DNA of 42,213 bases from Tissierellia bacterium. GTDB lineage: Bacteria; Bacillota; Clostridia; Tissierellales; Peptoniphilaceae. The DNA is taken from positions 1-42,213 of the forward strand of contig JAUMZM010000010.1 in NCBI GenBank assembly GCA_030528125.1, written 5' to 3'. Below the pieces are notes generated by a model that was not told the DNA's origin, ran no database searches, and saw nothing but the letters and a program-made list of their open reading frames with translations. The translations under genes and the position numbers were made by a program. The number at the start of each line of letters is the position of its first letter. Within the stretch, counting starts at the first letter, position 1. Below, in pieces: positions 8,031-17,008 of the stretch.

Positions 8031-10182
8031 GAATTTCCTCAAATTCTTCCATCCGATAAGTCAAATTAGTTATTCTATTATTTGTATTATTATTATCTAT
8101 CATTCTTTTTAAATTGTACTTATCTCCCACAAGCACAACTAATTTTTTGGCTCTTGTAATAGCTGTATATAAAAGATTTCTATTAAGGAGCATATATGGA
8201 GTATTTGATACAGGAATTATAACTGCATCAAATTCGCTTCCTTGTGACTTGTGAATTGTGATTGCATAAGATAAATCAAGATCTCTTATGCTTTCTTTAT
8301 CATATTTTACAGTCTTATTATCAAAAAATCTTACAGTTATTATATCTTCTTCGTTATCAACATTTAAGATATAACCCATATCTCCATTAAATATTCCTTC
8401 TCCATAATTATAATCATCATCAAAAAACTTCAAATCATAATTATTTCTAACTTGCATTACCTTGTCATTTAATCTAAATTTTTGATTGTCCATATCTATT
8501 TTTAGTCCTGCAGGATTTAATTTTTGCTGTAATACAGTATTTAGATTGATTACTCCAGCTTTTGTTTTCTTGCTAGGACAAAGAACTTGAATATCACTTA
8601 TAGGATCTAATTTGTAGAAATCAGGAAGTCTTTTTGATACAAGATTTGCTATAATATTATCAATATTTGATGGATCTGCATCTATAAAATAAAAGTCCTT
8701 ATCCTTTTGATTTAATATAGGATAATTCCCACTATTTATCTTATGGGCATTTACTACGATATTTGACTGTTGAGCTTGTCTATATATTTTTGTAAGTTTT
8801 ATGCTTTTGGCACTTGAATTTAAAATATCATTTAATACATTTCCAGGACCTACACTTGGAAGCTGATCTTTATCTCCTACAAGAATTAATGTAGTATCTT
8901 TTTTTATTGCATCTAATAGTGCACTCATAAGATAAATATCAACCATACTTACTTCATCTACTATTATATAATCTGAATCTATCTGCTCTTGTTCTTTATC
9001 ACTATCAAAATCATCTGTATTTAATCCTATAAGTCTATGAATAGTATAGCTTTCTCTTTGAGTTGATTCTTGCATTCTTTTTGCTGCTCTTCCTGTTGGA
9101 GCACATAGATAATAAGTCAAATCATTTGATTCCAATATATCCACTATAGCTTTTATTATTGTTGTCTTTCCTGTACCAGGCCCACCTGTTATTATCAAAA
9201 GATTATAATAAAATGCTAATCTTATTGCTTGTTTTTGTTCATCGGAAAAATTAGGATAATCATTATCTAAATTAAATCTAATATCTCTTTTGTTATCTTC
9301 TGCTATTAAAGATGATAGACTAAAAGCTACATTCTTTTCTGCTTTATAAAGTTTTTTTAGATAGATATATTTTTTATCTTCTATCTCTACAATTACAAAT
9401 TTATTTTTAAAAGAATCATTATAGATTATGCTAAGAACTTCTTTTTCATCTACATTTATAAGATTAACTACTTCACTTATTAAAATATCTATGTCTAATG
9501 CGACATCTCCGTTTTGTTCACTTTTGTAATTTAATATATAGATTATCGCAGCAGATATTCTAAAACTACTGTTGTTTTTTATATTTAATTTGTTGGCTAT
9601 TTTATCAGCTTGACTAAATCCAATACCTCTTATATCTTCTATTAATTGATATGGATTTTCTCTTATGAATTTTTCTGTATCTTCTCCATAAGCTTTTATT
9701 ATTTTCATTGACATATTATAAGTTAAATCTAATCCTTGAAGAAATATCAAGCTATTTCTGTCTTTTATATTATCTTCTAGAGATTCTTTTATTCCAATTA
9801 GCTTTTTTCTTCCTATGCCATCTACTTCTAATAATCTATCGGTTCTATAGTACAAGATATCTATTGAATTTTCTTTAAACTTATTATATATATCCTTTGC
9901 TGTTTTTTTGCCAATTCCTTTTATATTACTGCTGTATAGAAATTTGATGATGGATTCTTTGCCTGTTATCTTTTTTACAGAGATTTCTTGAACTTGAAAT
10001 TGTTCTCCATATTTATCGTTATATACGATATCTCCTATAGCTTCAATATGCTCACCATCATTAAAAAAAGGCATAATGCCAACACAAACAATATCTCCAT
10101 CTTCACTACTTACAGATATTACTGAATATCCATTTTCGTCATTTCTAAAAATTGTGTTGTTTATTATGCCTTCTAATTTCAT
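8023..10182 (-). CDS. recD2: ATP-dependent RecD2-type DNA helicase
   Basis: RecD2 is a 5'-3' superfamily 1B helicase found in bacteria without RecBCD and linked to replication-fork and mismatch repair. The 719 residues include the RecD2-specific N-terminal region with an OB-like part and helix-hairpin-helix repeats (GIGKKTA near 90, GIGRKKL near 123, GIGFSQADK near 187). The motor follows: Walker A GGPGTGKTT at 333-341, Walker B VDEVSM, and motif VI-type TIHKSQGSEFD near the C-terminus. Its ATG overlaps the murA stop by 1 nt (TAATG-like), and its end overlaps comF, so the three genes form a coupled block. Confidence 0.95.
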   Translation of the reverse strand: MKLEGIINNTIFRNDENGYSVISVSSEDGDIVCVGIMPFFNDGEHIEAIGDIVYNDKYGEQFQVQEISVKKITGKESIIKFLYSSNIKGIGKKTAKDIYNKFKENSIDILYYRTDRLLEVDGIGRKKLIGIKESLEDNIKDRNSLIFLQGLDLTYNMSMKIIKAYGEDTEKFIRENPYQLIEDIRGIGFSQADKIANKLNIKNNSSFRISAAIIYILNYKSEQNGDVALDIDILISEVVNLINVDEKEVLSIIYNDSFKNKFVIVEIEDKKYIYLKKLYKAEKNVAFSLSSLIAEDNKRDIRFNLDNDYPNFSDEQKQAIRLAFYYNLLIITGGPGTGKTTIIKAIVDILESNDLTYYLCAPTGRAAKRMQESTQRESYTIHRLIGLNTDDFDSDKEQEQIDSDYIIVDEVSMVDIYLMSALLDAIKKDTTLILVGDKDQLPSVGPGNVLNDILNSSAKSIKLTKIYRQAQQSNIVVNAHKINSGNYPILNQKDKDFYFIDADPSNIDNIIANLVSKRLPDFYKLDPISDIQVLCPSKKTKAGVINLNTVLQQKLNPAGLKIDMDNQKFRLNDKVMQVRNNYDLKFFDDDYNYGEGIFNGDMGYILNVDNEEDIITVRFFDNKTVKYDKESIRDLDLSYAITIHKSQGSEFDAVIIPVSNTPYMLLNRNLLYTAITRAKKLVVLVGDKYNLKRMIDNNNTNNRITNLTYRMEEFEEIHD

Positions 10183-11462
10183 TAATCGACCTTTACTCTT
10201 TTTATATTTGCGCCTAGGTTTCTAAACTTACCTACTATATCACTATATCCTCTATCTATATGATATATATCTGATATAACAGTCTCTCCTTCAGCTACAA
10301 GTCCTGCCATTACAAGCGCAGCTCCAGCTCTTAAGTCTGTAGCTTTTACATTTGCTCCTTTTAGCTTATCTACTCCTAGAATAGCTGCTTCGTTTCCTTC
10401 TGTAAGGACTGAAGCACCCATTTTTACAAGCTCATCAACATGCATAAATCTATTTTCAAATACGGTTTCTTTTACTCTGCTTTCTCCATTACATATTGAC
10501 ATAAGAGCCATAAATTGTGCTTGAGCATCTGTTGGAAATCCTGGATATGGAAGTGTCTTTATTGTTGTACCATTTAGTCTTTTATCTGCTTTTACTCTTA
10601 TGATATCCTCGTCTTTAGACTCTTCTACAGTTGCCCCTACTTCTATTAGTTTTGCAATTACAGGTCTTATATGAGCTCCAATTACATTTTCTATTACTAC
10701 ATCTCCTTTGGTCATAGCTGCTGCTATCATATAAGTTGCAGCTTCTATTCTATCTGGAATTATAGCATGATTTGTTCCTGTAAGCTTTTCTACACCTTCA
10801 ATTGTTATTATAGATGTTCCTGCTCCGCGGATCTTGGCTCCCATTTTTGTAAGGAAATTTGATAGATCTACAATTTCTGGCTCCTTTGCAGCATTTTCTA
10901 TAACTGTCTCTCCTTTTGCCATTGTTGCAGCCATCATTATATTTTGGGTTGCTCCAACAGATGGGAAATCAAGATAAATAATTGCTCCTTTTAAGCCATT
11001 TTCTGCTACTGCAGAGATCTCATCATGATCTTGAACTGTTTTTGCACCGAGTGATTTAAATCCTTTTAAATGTAAATCTACAGGTCTTTTGCCTATATTA
11101 CATCCTCCTGGTGATTTTGTTTTTGTTTTATTAAATCTTGCAAGGAGTGGGCCCATTACAACAAATGATGCACGCATTTTATCCATTAATTCAAAAGGTG
11201 TTTCATAAGAATTAATGTTTTTTGAATTAATTTTTATTGTTGTATCATCTAAATATGTAATCTCTGATCCCAAGGATTTCAATACTTCAAGCATTATCTC
11301 AATATCTTTTAGTTTTGGTACTTCACTTAGGATTATATCTTCTGTTCCCAATAGGCATGCAGCAAGTATTGGAAGCGCAGAATTTTTTGCTCCAGAAATT
11401 TTTACTTTCCCTTTAAGTGGGCCATTTCCCTTTACAATTATTTTTTCATTGTTATCTGACAT
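10182..11462 (-). CDS. murA: UDP-N-acetylglucosamine 1-carboxyvinyltransferase
   Basis: MurA carries out the first committed step of peptidoglycan synthesis, transferring enolpyruvate from PEP to UDP-GlcNAc. It has 426 residues. Lys26-Asn27 (GAKNSALP) are the substrate-binding pair and Cys121 in GGCNIGKRPVDLH is the active-site cysteine. A cysteine there predicts sensitivity to fosfomycin at target level. The C-terminal DRGYSDI motif is typical. The ATG has an AGGAGG site. It lies 55 nt downstream of upp, across a hairpin. Low-GC Gram-positives often carry two MurA paralogues; whether a second exists elsewhere cannot be seen here. Confidence 0.96.
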   Translation of the reverse strand: MSDNNEKIIVKGNGPLKGKVKISGAKNSALPILAACLLGTEDIILSEVPKLKDIEIMLEVLKSLGSEITYLDDTTIKINSKNINSYETPFELMDKMRASFVVMGPLLARFNKTKTKSPGGCNIGKRPVDLHLKGFKSLGAKTVQDHDEISAVAENGLKGAIIYLDFPSVGATQNIMMAATMAKGETVIENAAKEPEIVDLSNFLTKMGAKIRGAGTSIITIEGVEKLTGTNHAIIPDRIEAATYMIAAAMTKGDVVIENVIGAHIRPVIAKLIEVGATVEESKDEDIIRVKADKRLNGTTIKTLPYPGFPTDAQAQFMALMSICNGESRVKETVFENRFMHVDELVKMGASVLTEGNEAAILGVDKLKGANVKATDLRAGAALVMAGLVAEGETVISDIYHIDRGYSDIVGKFRNLGANIKRVKVD

Positions 11463-11491
11463 TATATCCTCCTATTTTTGCGGATACTTAT

Positions 11492-11517
11492 AAAGATTAC
11501 GCAAAAGCGCAATCTTT
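11492..11517 (-). terminator. Terminator-like hairpin between upp and murA
   Basis: An 11-bp stem (11492-11502 with 11507-11517) with a 4-nt loop starts right after the upp stop. The single irregular pair is G·U in minus-strand RNA but A·C in plus-strand RNA, so the minus strand is the intended direction. The T-tail is poor (TTTATAA), which suggests attenuation or mRNA end protection instead of full termination. Confidence 0.5.
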
Positions 11518-12156
<639 letters not shown>

Positions 12157-12176
12157 TTAAAATATATGAAATTTTA

Positions 12177-13220
12177 TTAAACGTTAAAAACTAATCCAGA
12201 AGCAGACTTTTTCATTCTATTCATTATACTCTTGCCGAGATTTGCCTCTTCTACCCCCTCTGCTAAAATTATATCACAATTCTTTTTATCAAGTAATCTA
12301 ATAGAAGTAAAAAGATTATGGCTCATTTGAATCAAATCATTTCTATCGCCAAGTGATAGGTTGTCAAATTCATCAAATTGATCCAAAACATCATCAAATT
12401 CTAAAATTCCTACTTTATAGCCTTCTTTTTTCTTCTCTTGGGCTACTTTTTTAATTGTTTCATAAGCATTCTTACCAACATAGACTTGCATTTTAGCCTT
12501 TGGGGCATAGTGTCTGTATTTTTGGCCAGGAGATTTTGGAATTTTTGAAGAATCTACTAAACTATCATCAAGCTTTATATCATCTAGATATGTCTTTAAA
12601 AATTCATAAGTATAAAATCCTGGTCTAAGAATAACAGGAGTCTTTTCGCTCATATCTATTACAGTAGACTCTATTCCTATCTTAGAGCTTCCACCATCTA
12701 TTATAGCAGAAATTTTGCCATCCATATCAAATAACACATCTTTGGCATTAGTAGGTGATGGACGTCCGGAAATATTTGCAGAAGGGGCTGCAATAGGAAG
12801 ATCACAAAGTGATATGAATTTCCTTGCAATTATATCTTCTGGCATTCTTATTGCAACGGTATCTCCTCCAGCAGTTACTGTACTAGGTATTATGTCTGAT
12901 TTTTTAAATATGAGAGTCATAGGTCCTGGCCATAGCTTATCCATTATAACTCTTGCTCTATCTGAAATATCCTTTGCTAATGTATCTATTTTATCTATAC
13001 TTGCTATGTGAAGAATCAAAGGATTATCATTAGGCCTATTTTTCGCCTTGAAAATCTTTTTACAAGCTAGATCACTAAGTCCATTAGCAGCTAATCCATA
13101 AACTGTTTCTGTTGGCATTGCAACAAGTTCATCTTTTTTTATTAATTCAGAGGCTTCTTTAAGCTTATTAAGATCTATATTCTCTCGGTCTATTTTGTAA
13201 ATCTTTGTTTTCATATTCAT
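12177..13220 (-). CDS. tsaC: L-threonylcarbamoyladenylate synthase (Sua5 type)
   Basis: This enzyme makes threonylcarbamoyl-AMP for the t6A37 modification of ANN-decoding tRNAs. With 347 residues it is the two-domain Sua5 form. The YrdC domain (about 1-210) has the KxR/S-x-N nucleotide site KAKNRPNDNPL, followed by PSANISGRPSPT. After the linker with SPGQKYRHYAPKA, the Sua5 domain completes the protein. The start at 13220 has GGGA 8 nt upstream; a second ATG is at 13214. Either way the gene begins inside the end of the CDF exporter gene (overlap of 47-53 nt), an unusually long overlap for this window. Confidence 0.94.
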   Translation of the reverse strand: MNMKTKIYKIDRENIDLNKLKEASELIKKDELVAMPTETVYGLAANGLSDLACKKIFKAKNRPNDNPLILHIASIDKIDTLAKDISDRARVIMDKLWPGPMTLIFKKSDIIPSTVTAGGDTVAIRMPEDIIARKFISLCDLPIAAPSANISGRPSPTNAKDVLFDMDGKISAIIDGGSSKIGIESTVIDMSEKTPVILRPGFYTYEFLKTYLDDIKLDDSLVDSSKIPKSPGQKYRHYAPKAKMQVYVGKNAYETIKKVAQEKKKEGYKVGILEFDDVLDQFDEFDNLSLGDRNDLIQMSHNLFTSIRLLDKKNCDIILAEGVEEANLGKSIMNRMKKSASGLVFNV

Positions 13221-14190
13221 CTATATTTTCCCTGTCTTCCTTGTAAAACTCTATCAATTCCTTATTTGATATGCAATAGCTTGGATCCATGTGAAATGTT
13301 ATATCCACTCCTGTATCTTCCAAAATCTTATTTTCTATAAAAGTTACTTCTTTATGAATTGTAGATATATCGAGATTTGATGGAACATCGACATGGCATG
13401 ATCCCATTAAATTTCCTTTCCCATAATCATGTATTCTTAAATCATGGCATCCTATTACTAGCTTACTGTTAAGAATTATTTCTTTTATTCTTTCTTCTGT
13501 ATCATCTGGAACTCTTTTTCCTAATAGACTATCTATTGTTTCTTTACATATAGAAAGTCCTGGCTTAAATACAAATATAGATACTATAATTCCCATTATT
13601 CCATCTACATTTACTCCAGTATTTTTTTGTATAATAAGAGAGATAACAATAGCAAAACTTGAAATCATATCATTTCTTGAATCTATAGCCATAGCTTCAT
13701 TTAATTTCGAGTCAAGCTTATCTTTAAGCTTATTGTTTAGAAAATAAGTATATAACTTAAATAATATACTCAAAAAAAGAATTGCTATAGCTATATTTGA
13801 TACAGAAAGCTTGCTTCCTCTAAAAAAGCTAAGAATTGAATTTTTAAAAAGTTCAACTCCTACAAACATTATTATTAAGCTTACAAGAAAACTTGCAATA
13901 TATTCGCTTCTTCCATGACCTAGTGGATGATCATCATCTGCAGGAATTCTGCTAATTGTTGATCCAATTATAGATATTAATGAAGTAAGAATGTCGCTCA
14001 TATTATTAAAAGCATCACTTATAACAGATACAGAATTAGTCATAATTCCTATAGTTATTTTTATTACAAATAATAAAACATTTATAATAGTAGATACTAC
14101 ACCTGATAAACTTATAAGCTTACTTCTTACTTCATTATCTTTATAATTTTTATAGTTTTTTATAAACTTTTTAGATAAGAGAGTAAACAC
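13168..14190 (-). CDS. Cation diffusion facilitator (CDF) metal exporter
   Basis: CDF proteins export divalent metals in exchange for protons. The 340 residues contain about six membrane segments, the conserved DHPLGHGRSEY loop (87-97) and a cytoplasmic C-terminal domain. The metal site in helix 2 reads as Asn62-xxx-Asp66, and in helix 5 as D-SRN-D. This Asn-Asp/Asp-Asp set resembles manganese exporters of the MntE type more than zinc exporters, which have His. Metal choice is therefore an inference. The start is a GTG at 14190, 2 nt after the prfA stop, with only a weak ribosome site, so translation is probably coupled to prfA. Confidence 0.9.
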   Translation of the reverse strand: MFTLLSKKFIKNYKNYKDNEVRSKLISLSGVVSTIINVLLFVIKITIGIMTNSVSVISDAFNNMSDILTSLISIIGSTISRIPADDDHPLGHGRSEYIASFLVSLIIMFVGVELFKNSILSFFRGSKLSVSNIAIAILFLSILFKLYTYFLNNKLKDKLDSKLNEAMAIDSRNDMISSFAIVISLIIQKNTGVNVDGIMGIIVSIFVFKPGLSICKETIDSLLGKRVPDDTEERIKEIILNSKLVIGCHDLRIHDYGKGNLMGSCHVDVPSNLDISTIHKEVTFIENKILEDTGVDITFHMDPSYCISNKELIEFYKEDRENIDEYENKDLQNRPREYRS

Positions 14191-14192
14191 AT

Positions 14193-15275
14193 CTATTTCT
14201 CACTATTTTCGTTGATATTTTCTAGTTTTTTTGCTTGATCAGCTTCTATTAAAGAGTCTATCATCTCTCCAATATTTCCATCTAGAAAATCTTGAAGTTG
14301 ATATATTGTCTTTCCAATTCTATGATCTGTAATTCTTCCTTGTGGGAAATTATATGTTCTAATTCTTTCAGATCTATCTCCAGTTCCTACTTGGCTTTTT
14401 CTATCATCAGAGATCTCTTTTCTTCTCTTTTCTTCTTCAAGATCATATAATCTTGATCTAAGAACTCTCATTGCCTGAGCTTTATTTTTTAGCTGACTTT
14501 TCTCATCTTGACAGCTTACTACAAGTCCTGTTGGAATATGAGTTATTCTTACAGCACTATCTGTTGTATTTACTGATTGTCCACCATGTCCACTGGATCT
14601 ATATACATCAACTCTTATATCTTTAGGATCTATATCTACTTCTACATCGTCAACTTCTGGCAATACTGCAACTGTTGCTGTAGATGTATGAATTCTTCCG
14701 CCTGATTCTGTTTCAGGAACTCTTTGTACTCTATGTACTCCAGATTCATATTTCAATCTTGAATAAGCTCCCTTTCCTTTAACCATAAATATTGCTTCTT
14801 TTATTCCACCTACTCCTTGAGTTTGAACTTCTACATCTTCAGTCTTATAACCTTCGTTGTCTGCATACATGTGATACATTCTATATAAGTCCCCTGCAAA
14901 AAGTCCTGCTTCATCTCCACCTGCACCTGCTCTTATTTCAACAAATACATTCTTCTCATCATTAGGATCTTTTGGAATCAAAAGAACTTTCATTTCTTCT
15001 TCATATACTCCTAAATTCTCTTTCATATCATCTATTTGAGAATTTAGCATGTCTATCATTTCTTGATCATCTGTTAATTTGATAAGCTCTTTGTCATCTT
15101 CAATAGTTTCTTCGGCTTTTTTTATTTGTCTATATTTTTCAACTATTGGTTTCAAATCGCTATATTCTTTATTTATTTGTTGTAATTTTTCTATATCTGA
15201 CACAACTTCAGGATCTGCTAGCGACCTTTCTAATTCCAGATATTTATCTTCAGTTGCTTGTAAATTTTCAAACAT
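14193..15275 (-). CDS. prfA: Peptide chain release factor 1
   Basis: RF1 ends translation at UAA and UAG. The 360 residues include the codon-recognition PET (188-190, RF1-type PxT) and the GGQ catalytic motif (231-233). The ATG has a GGAGG site and follows prmC by 8 nt. PrmC methylates the Gln of GGQ (Gln233), so enzyme and substrate are made together. The class II factor prfB is at 32754-33867. Confidence 0.97.
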   Translation of the reverse strand: MFENLQATEDKYLELERSLADPEVVSDIEKLQQINKEYSDLKPIVEKYRQIKKAEETIEDDKELIKLTDDQEMIDMLNSQIDDMKENLGVYEEEMKVLLIPKDPNDEKNVFVEIRAGAGGDEAGLFAGDLYRMYHMYADNEGYKTEDVEVQTQGVGGIKEAIFMVKGKGAYSRLKYESGVHRVQRVPETESGGRIHTSTATVAVLPEVDDVEVDIDPKDIRVDVYRSSGHGGQSVNTTDSAVRITHIPTGLVVSCQDEKSQLKNKAQAMRVLRSRLYDLEEEKRRKEISDDRKSQVGTGDRSERIRTYNFPQGRITDHRIGKTIYQLQDFLDGNIGEMIDSLIEADQAKKLENINENSEK

Positions 15276-15283
15276 ACTGCCTC

Positions 15284-16075
15284 CTATTTTCTTGCATAAA
15301 TAATTCTATCAAATCCATTGTAGTCTTTAATAGAATGTATATCTTTATATTTATATTCTTTTAATAAATTAATTATTGCTTGTTTTTGATTATATCCTAT
15401 TTCAAATATTATAATACCACTTTCGTTTAGATAACTCATTGCCTTACTTATAATCTCTTTATAAAAAAATAATCCATTATCTTCTGCCAAAAGAGCATTT
15501 TGGGGTTCGTAATATAATTTGGGATCTAATTTTTCATAGTCATTTTTATTTATATATGGTGGATTTGAAACTATAATATCAAATGTATCATGAACATTTT
15601 GAAATAAATCAGATTGAATAAATTCTACATTATAAGCTTCGAGTAATTTTTTGTTTTCATTCGATAAATCTATTGCATCTTTAGATATATCAACTCCTAT
15701 AATTTCACTATCTTTCAAAAATTTAGATAAACTAATAGCTATTGCGCCAGTCCCTGTTCCAATATCTAGTATTGTTTTCTTATTAGAATCTATACTTAGT
15801 ATTGTTTCAACTAGAATCTCTGTCTCAGGTCTTGGAATAAGTGCTCTTTTATCAACCTTAAAATCAAATCCAAAAAAATTCCACTTGCCTATTGCATATT
15901 GTAGAGGATATCCGTCTTTAACTTTATCCATTATAGAGATTATTTTTTTATAAAGACTATAATCTAATTCTAAGTTAGGATTTAATATATAAAAATTTCT
16001 GTTTTTATCTGTCAAATAAGATAAAGAAATCAAAGCTGTTTCCCTATCTATATCTAATAAATCTTTTACTTTCAT
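15284..16075 (-). CDS. prmC: Release-factor glutamine N5-methyltransferase
   Basis: PrmC (HemK) methylates the glutamine of the GGQ motif in RF1 and RF2 using SAM. The 263 residues contain an N-terminal helical domain, the PRPETE segment (81-86), the SAM-binding GTGTG (106-110), and the catalytic NPPY (171-174). It lies directly upstream of prfA, the usual arrangement. Unusually, no Shine-Dalgarno sequence precedes its ATG; the rpmE terminator T-run ends only 5 nt before the start codon. Confidence 0.95.
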   Translation of the reverse strand: MKVKDLLDIDRETALISLSYLTDKNRNFYILNPNLELDYSLYKKIISIMDKVKDGYPLQYAIGKWNFFGFDFKVDKRALIPRPETEILVETILSIDSNKKTILDIGTGTGAIAISLSKFLKDSEIIGVDISKDAIDLSNENKKLLEAYNVEFIQSDLFQNVHDTFDIIVSNPPYINKNDYEKLDPKLYYEPQNALLAEDNGLFFYKEIISKAMSYLNESGIIIFEIGYNQKQAIINLLKEYKYKDIHSIKDYNGFDRIIYARK

Positions 16076-16080
16076 ATTTT

Positions 16081-16114
16081 AAAAAAATAAAGGCTAGAGA
16101 TGCCTCTAACCTTT
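16081..16114 (-). terminator. rpmE terminator abutting prmC
   Basis: The stem pairs 16104-16114 with 16089-16099 around a 4-nt loop. The one irregular pair is U·G in minus-strand RNA, and a T-run follows (16081-16087). It begins immediately after the rpmE stop and ends 5 nt before the prmC start. Confidence 0.75.
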
Positions 16115-16318
16115 TTATTTTCTTCCATATTTTTTGTTGAATTTCTCAACATTACCACCACGTTCAGCAGTTCTTTGCTTACCTGTATAAAATGGATGGC
16201 ATTCTGAGCAAACTTCAACTTTTATATCTTCTTTTGTTGAACCAACTGTAAAAGTATTTCCACATGATTGACATGTTACAGTTGCTTCATGATATTCTGG
16301 ATGAATTCCTTTTTTCAT
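16115..16318 (-). CDS. rpmE: 50S ribosomal protein L31
   Basis: L31 binds the large ribosomal subunit at the intersubunit bridge. The 67-residue protein is the zinc-binding (C+) form: CQSC (16-19) and C-x-x-C in [14 protein letters not shown] (about 37-48). The ATG has AGAGGTG upstream and a promoter at 16356-16384. A terminator follows its stop. Because it is the C+ form, it can act as a zinc reserve in species that also hold a C- paralogue; no paralogue is in the window. Confidence 0.97.
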   Translation of the reverse strand: MKKGIHPEYHEATVTCQSCGNTFTVGSTKEDIKVEVCSECHPFYTGKQRTAERGGNVEKFNKKYGRK

Positions 16319-16355
16319 ATTACACCTCTTTATCTTCTTTCAATAAGCGATTAAT

Positions 16356-16384
16356 ATTATACCACATAAATATGGCACTTGCAA
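16356..16384 (-). promoter_or_regulatory. Promoter of rpmE
   Basis: On the minus strand TTGCAA (16379-16384) and a perfect TATAAT (16356-16361) are spaced by 17 nt, with the start codon about 38 nt downstream of the -10 box. Confidence 0.6.
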
Positions 16385-16981
16385 TCATTTAATGAAATTA
16401 ATAAAATCTTCATATCCAAAATAAATACCAAATGAATAAAAAGATATAGTTAAAGGCTTGGCTAGAAGTATTATAGTAGCAAATTTTTTAAAACTCATAT
16501 TGGAAAGCCCTGTAATATAGCACAAAAGTGCATCAGGAGCTATTGGAAATAAAATAGCTAGAGCAAAAAACACATTGTATCTTTTATCTTCAAGTTTAAC
16601 TACATATTTATCATATTTCTTTTTACCAAATAAAGAGACTATGATTTTCTTACCATATTTTTTAGAAAGATTAAATGTTATAAATGAACCTAATGAAACT
16701 CCTACATAGTTAAGAATAAATCCCTCAACAGGTCCAAACATCAAGACTCCCGCAAGTAAGACAATACCACCTGGTATAACTGGCAGACAAACTTGAAATA
16801 TCTGAAAAGTCAAAAAAGCAACTGGAGCCCAAACACCAAAAGATGAAATGAATTCTTCAATTCTATCTGGCGAATCAAATAATCCATTCCTATAGCCCAA
16901 AATAACCAATATAACTAATAATGATATAATTATTATTGATAATATATTTAAGTGTTTTGATAAATTTGATTCTTTTGCCAT
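16385..16981 (-). CDS. TVP38/TMEM64-type (VTT/DedA superfamily) membrane protein
   Basis: The 198-residue protein has an N-terminal membrane helix (about 13-30), then the VTT domain with re-entrant hydrophobic segments. The F-Q-I-x-Q-V-C-L-P-V-I-P-G motif (about 60-72) and the G-x-x-L-G-S-F-I-T-F stretch (about 95-105) are typical. Relatives are linked to membrane lipid movement and pH homeostasis, but the substrate here is unknown. It follows rho by 27 nt. Its ribosome site lies in a small inverted repeat at 16986-17003. Confidence 0.85.
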   Translation of the reverse strand: MAKESNLSKHLNILSIIIISLLVILVILGYRNGLFDSPDRIEEFISSFGVWAPVAFLTFQIFQVCLPVIPGGIVLLAGVLMFGPVEGFILNYVGVSLGSFITFNLSKKYGKKIIVSLFGKKKYDKYVVKLEDKRYNVFFALAILFPIAPDALLCYITGLSNMSFKKFATIILLAKPLTISFYSFGIYFGYEDFINFIK

Positions 16982-16985
16982 ATAA

Positions 16986-17003
16986 TCTCCTTTATTAAGG
17001 AGA
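16986..17003 (-). promoter_or_regulatory. Inverted repeat covering the ribosome site of the VTT gene
   Basis: The sequence reads TCTCCTT-AATA-AAGGAGA on the minus strand. The second arm contains the AAGGAG ribosome site, 4 nt before the ATG, so the hairpin would hide it in the rho-VTT mRNA. It may couple VTT translation to ribosomes leaving rho. Confidence 0.4.
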
Positions 17004-17008
17004 AATAT

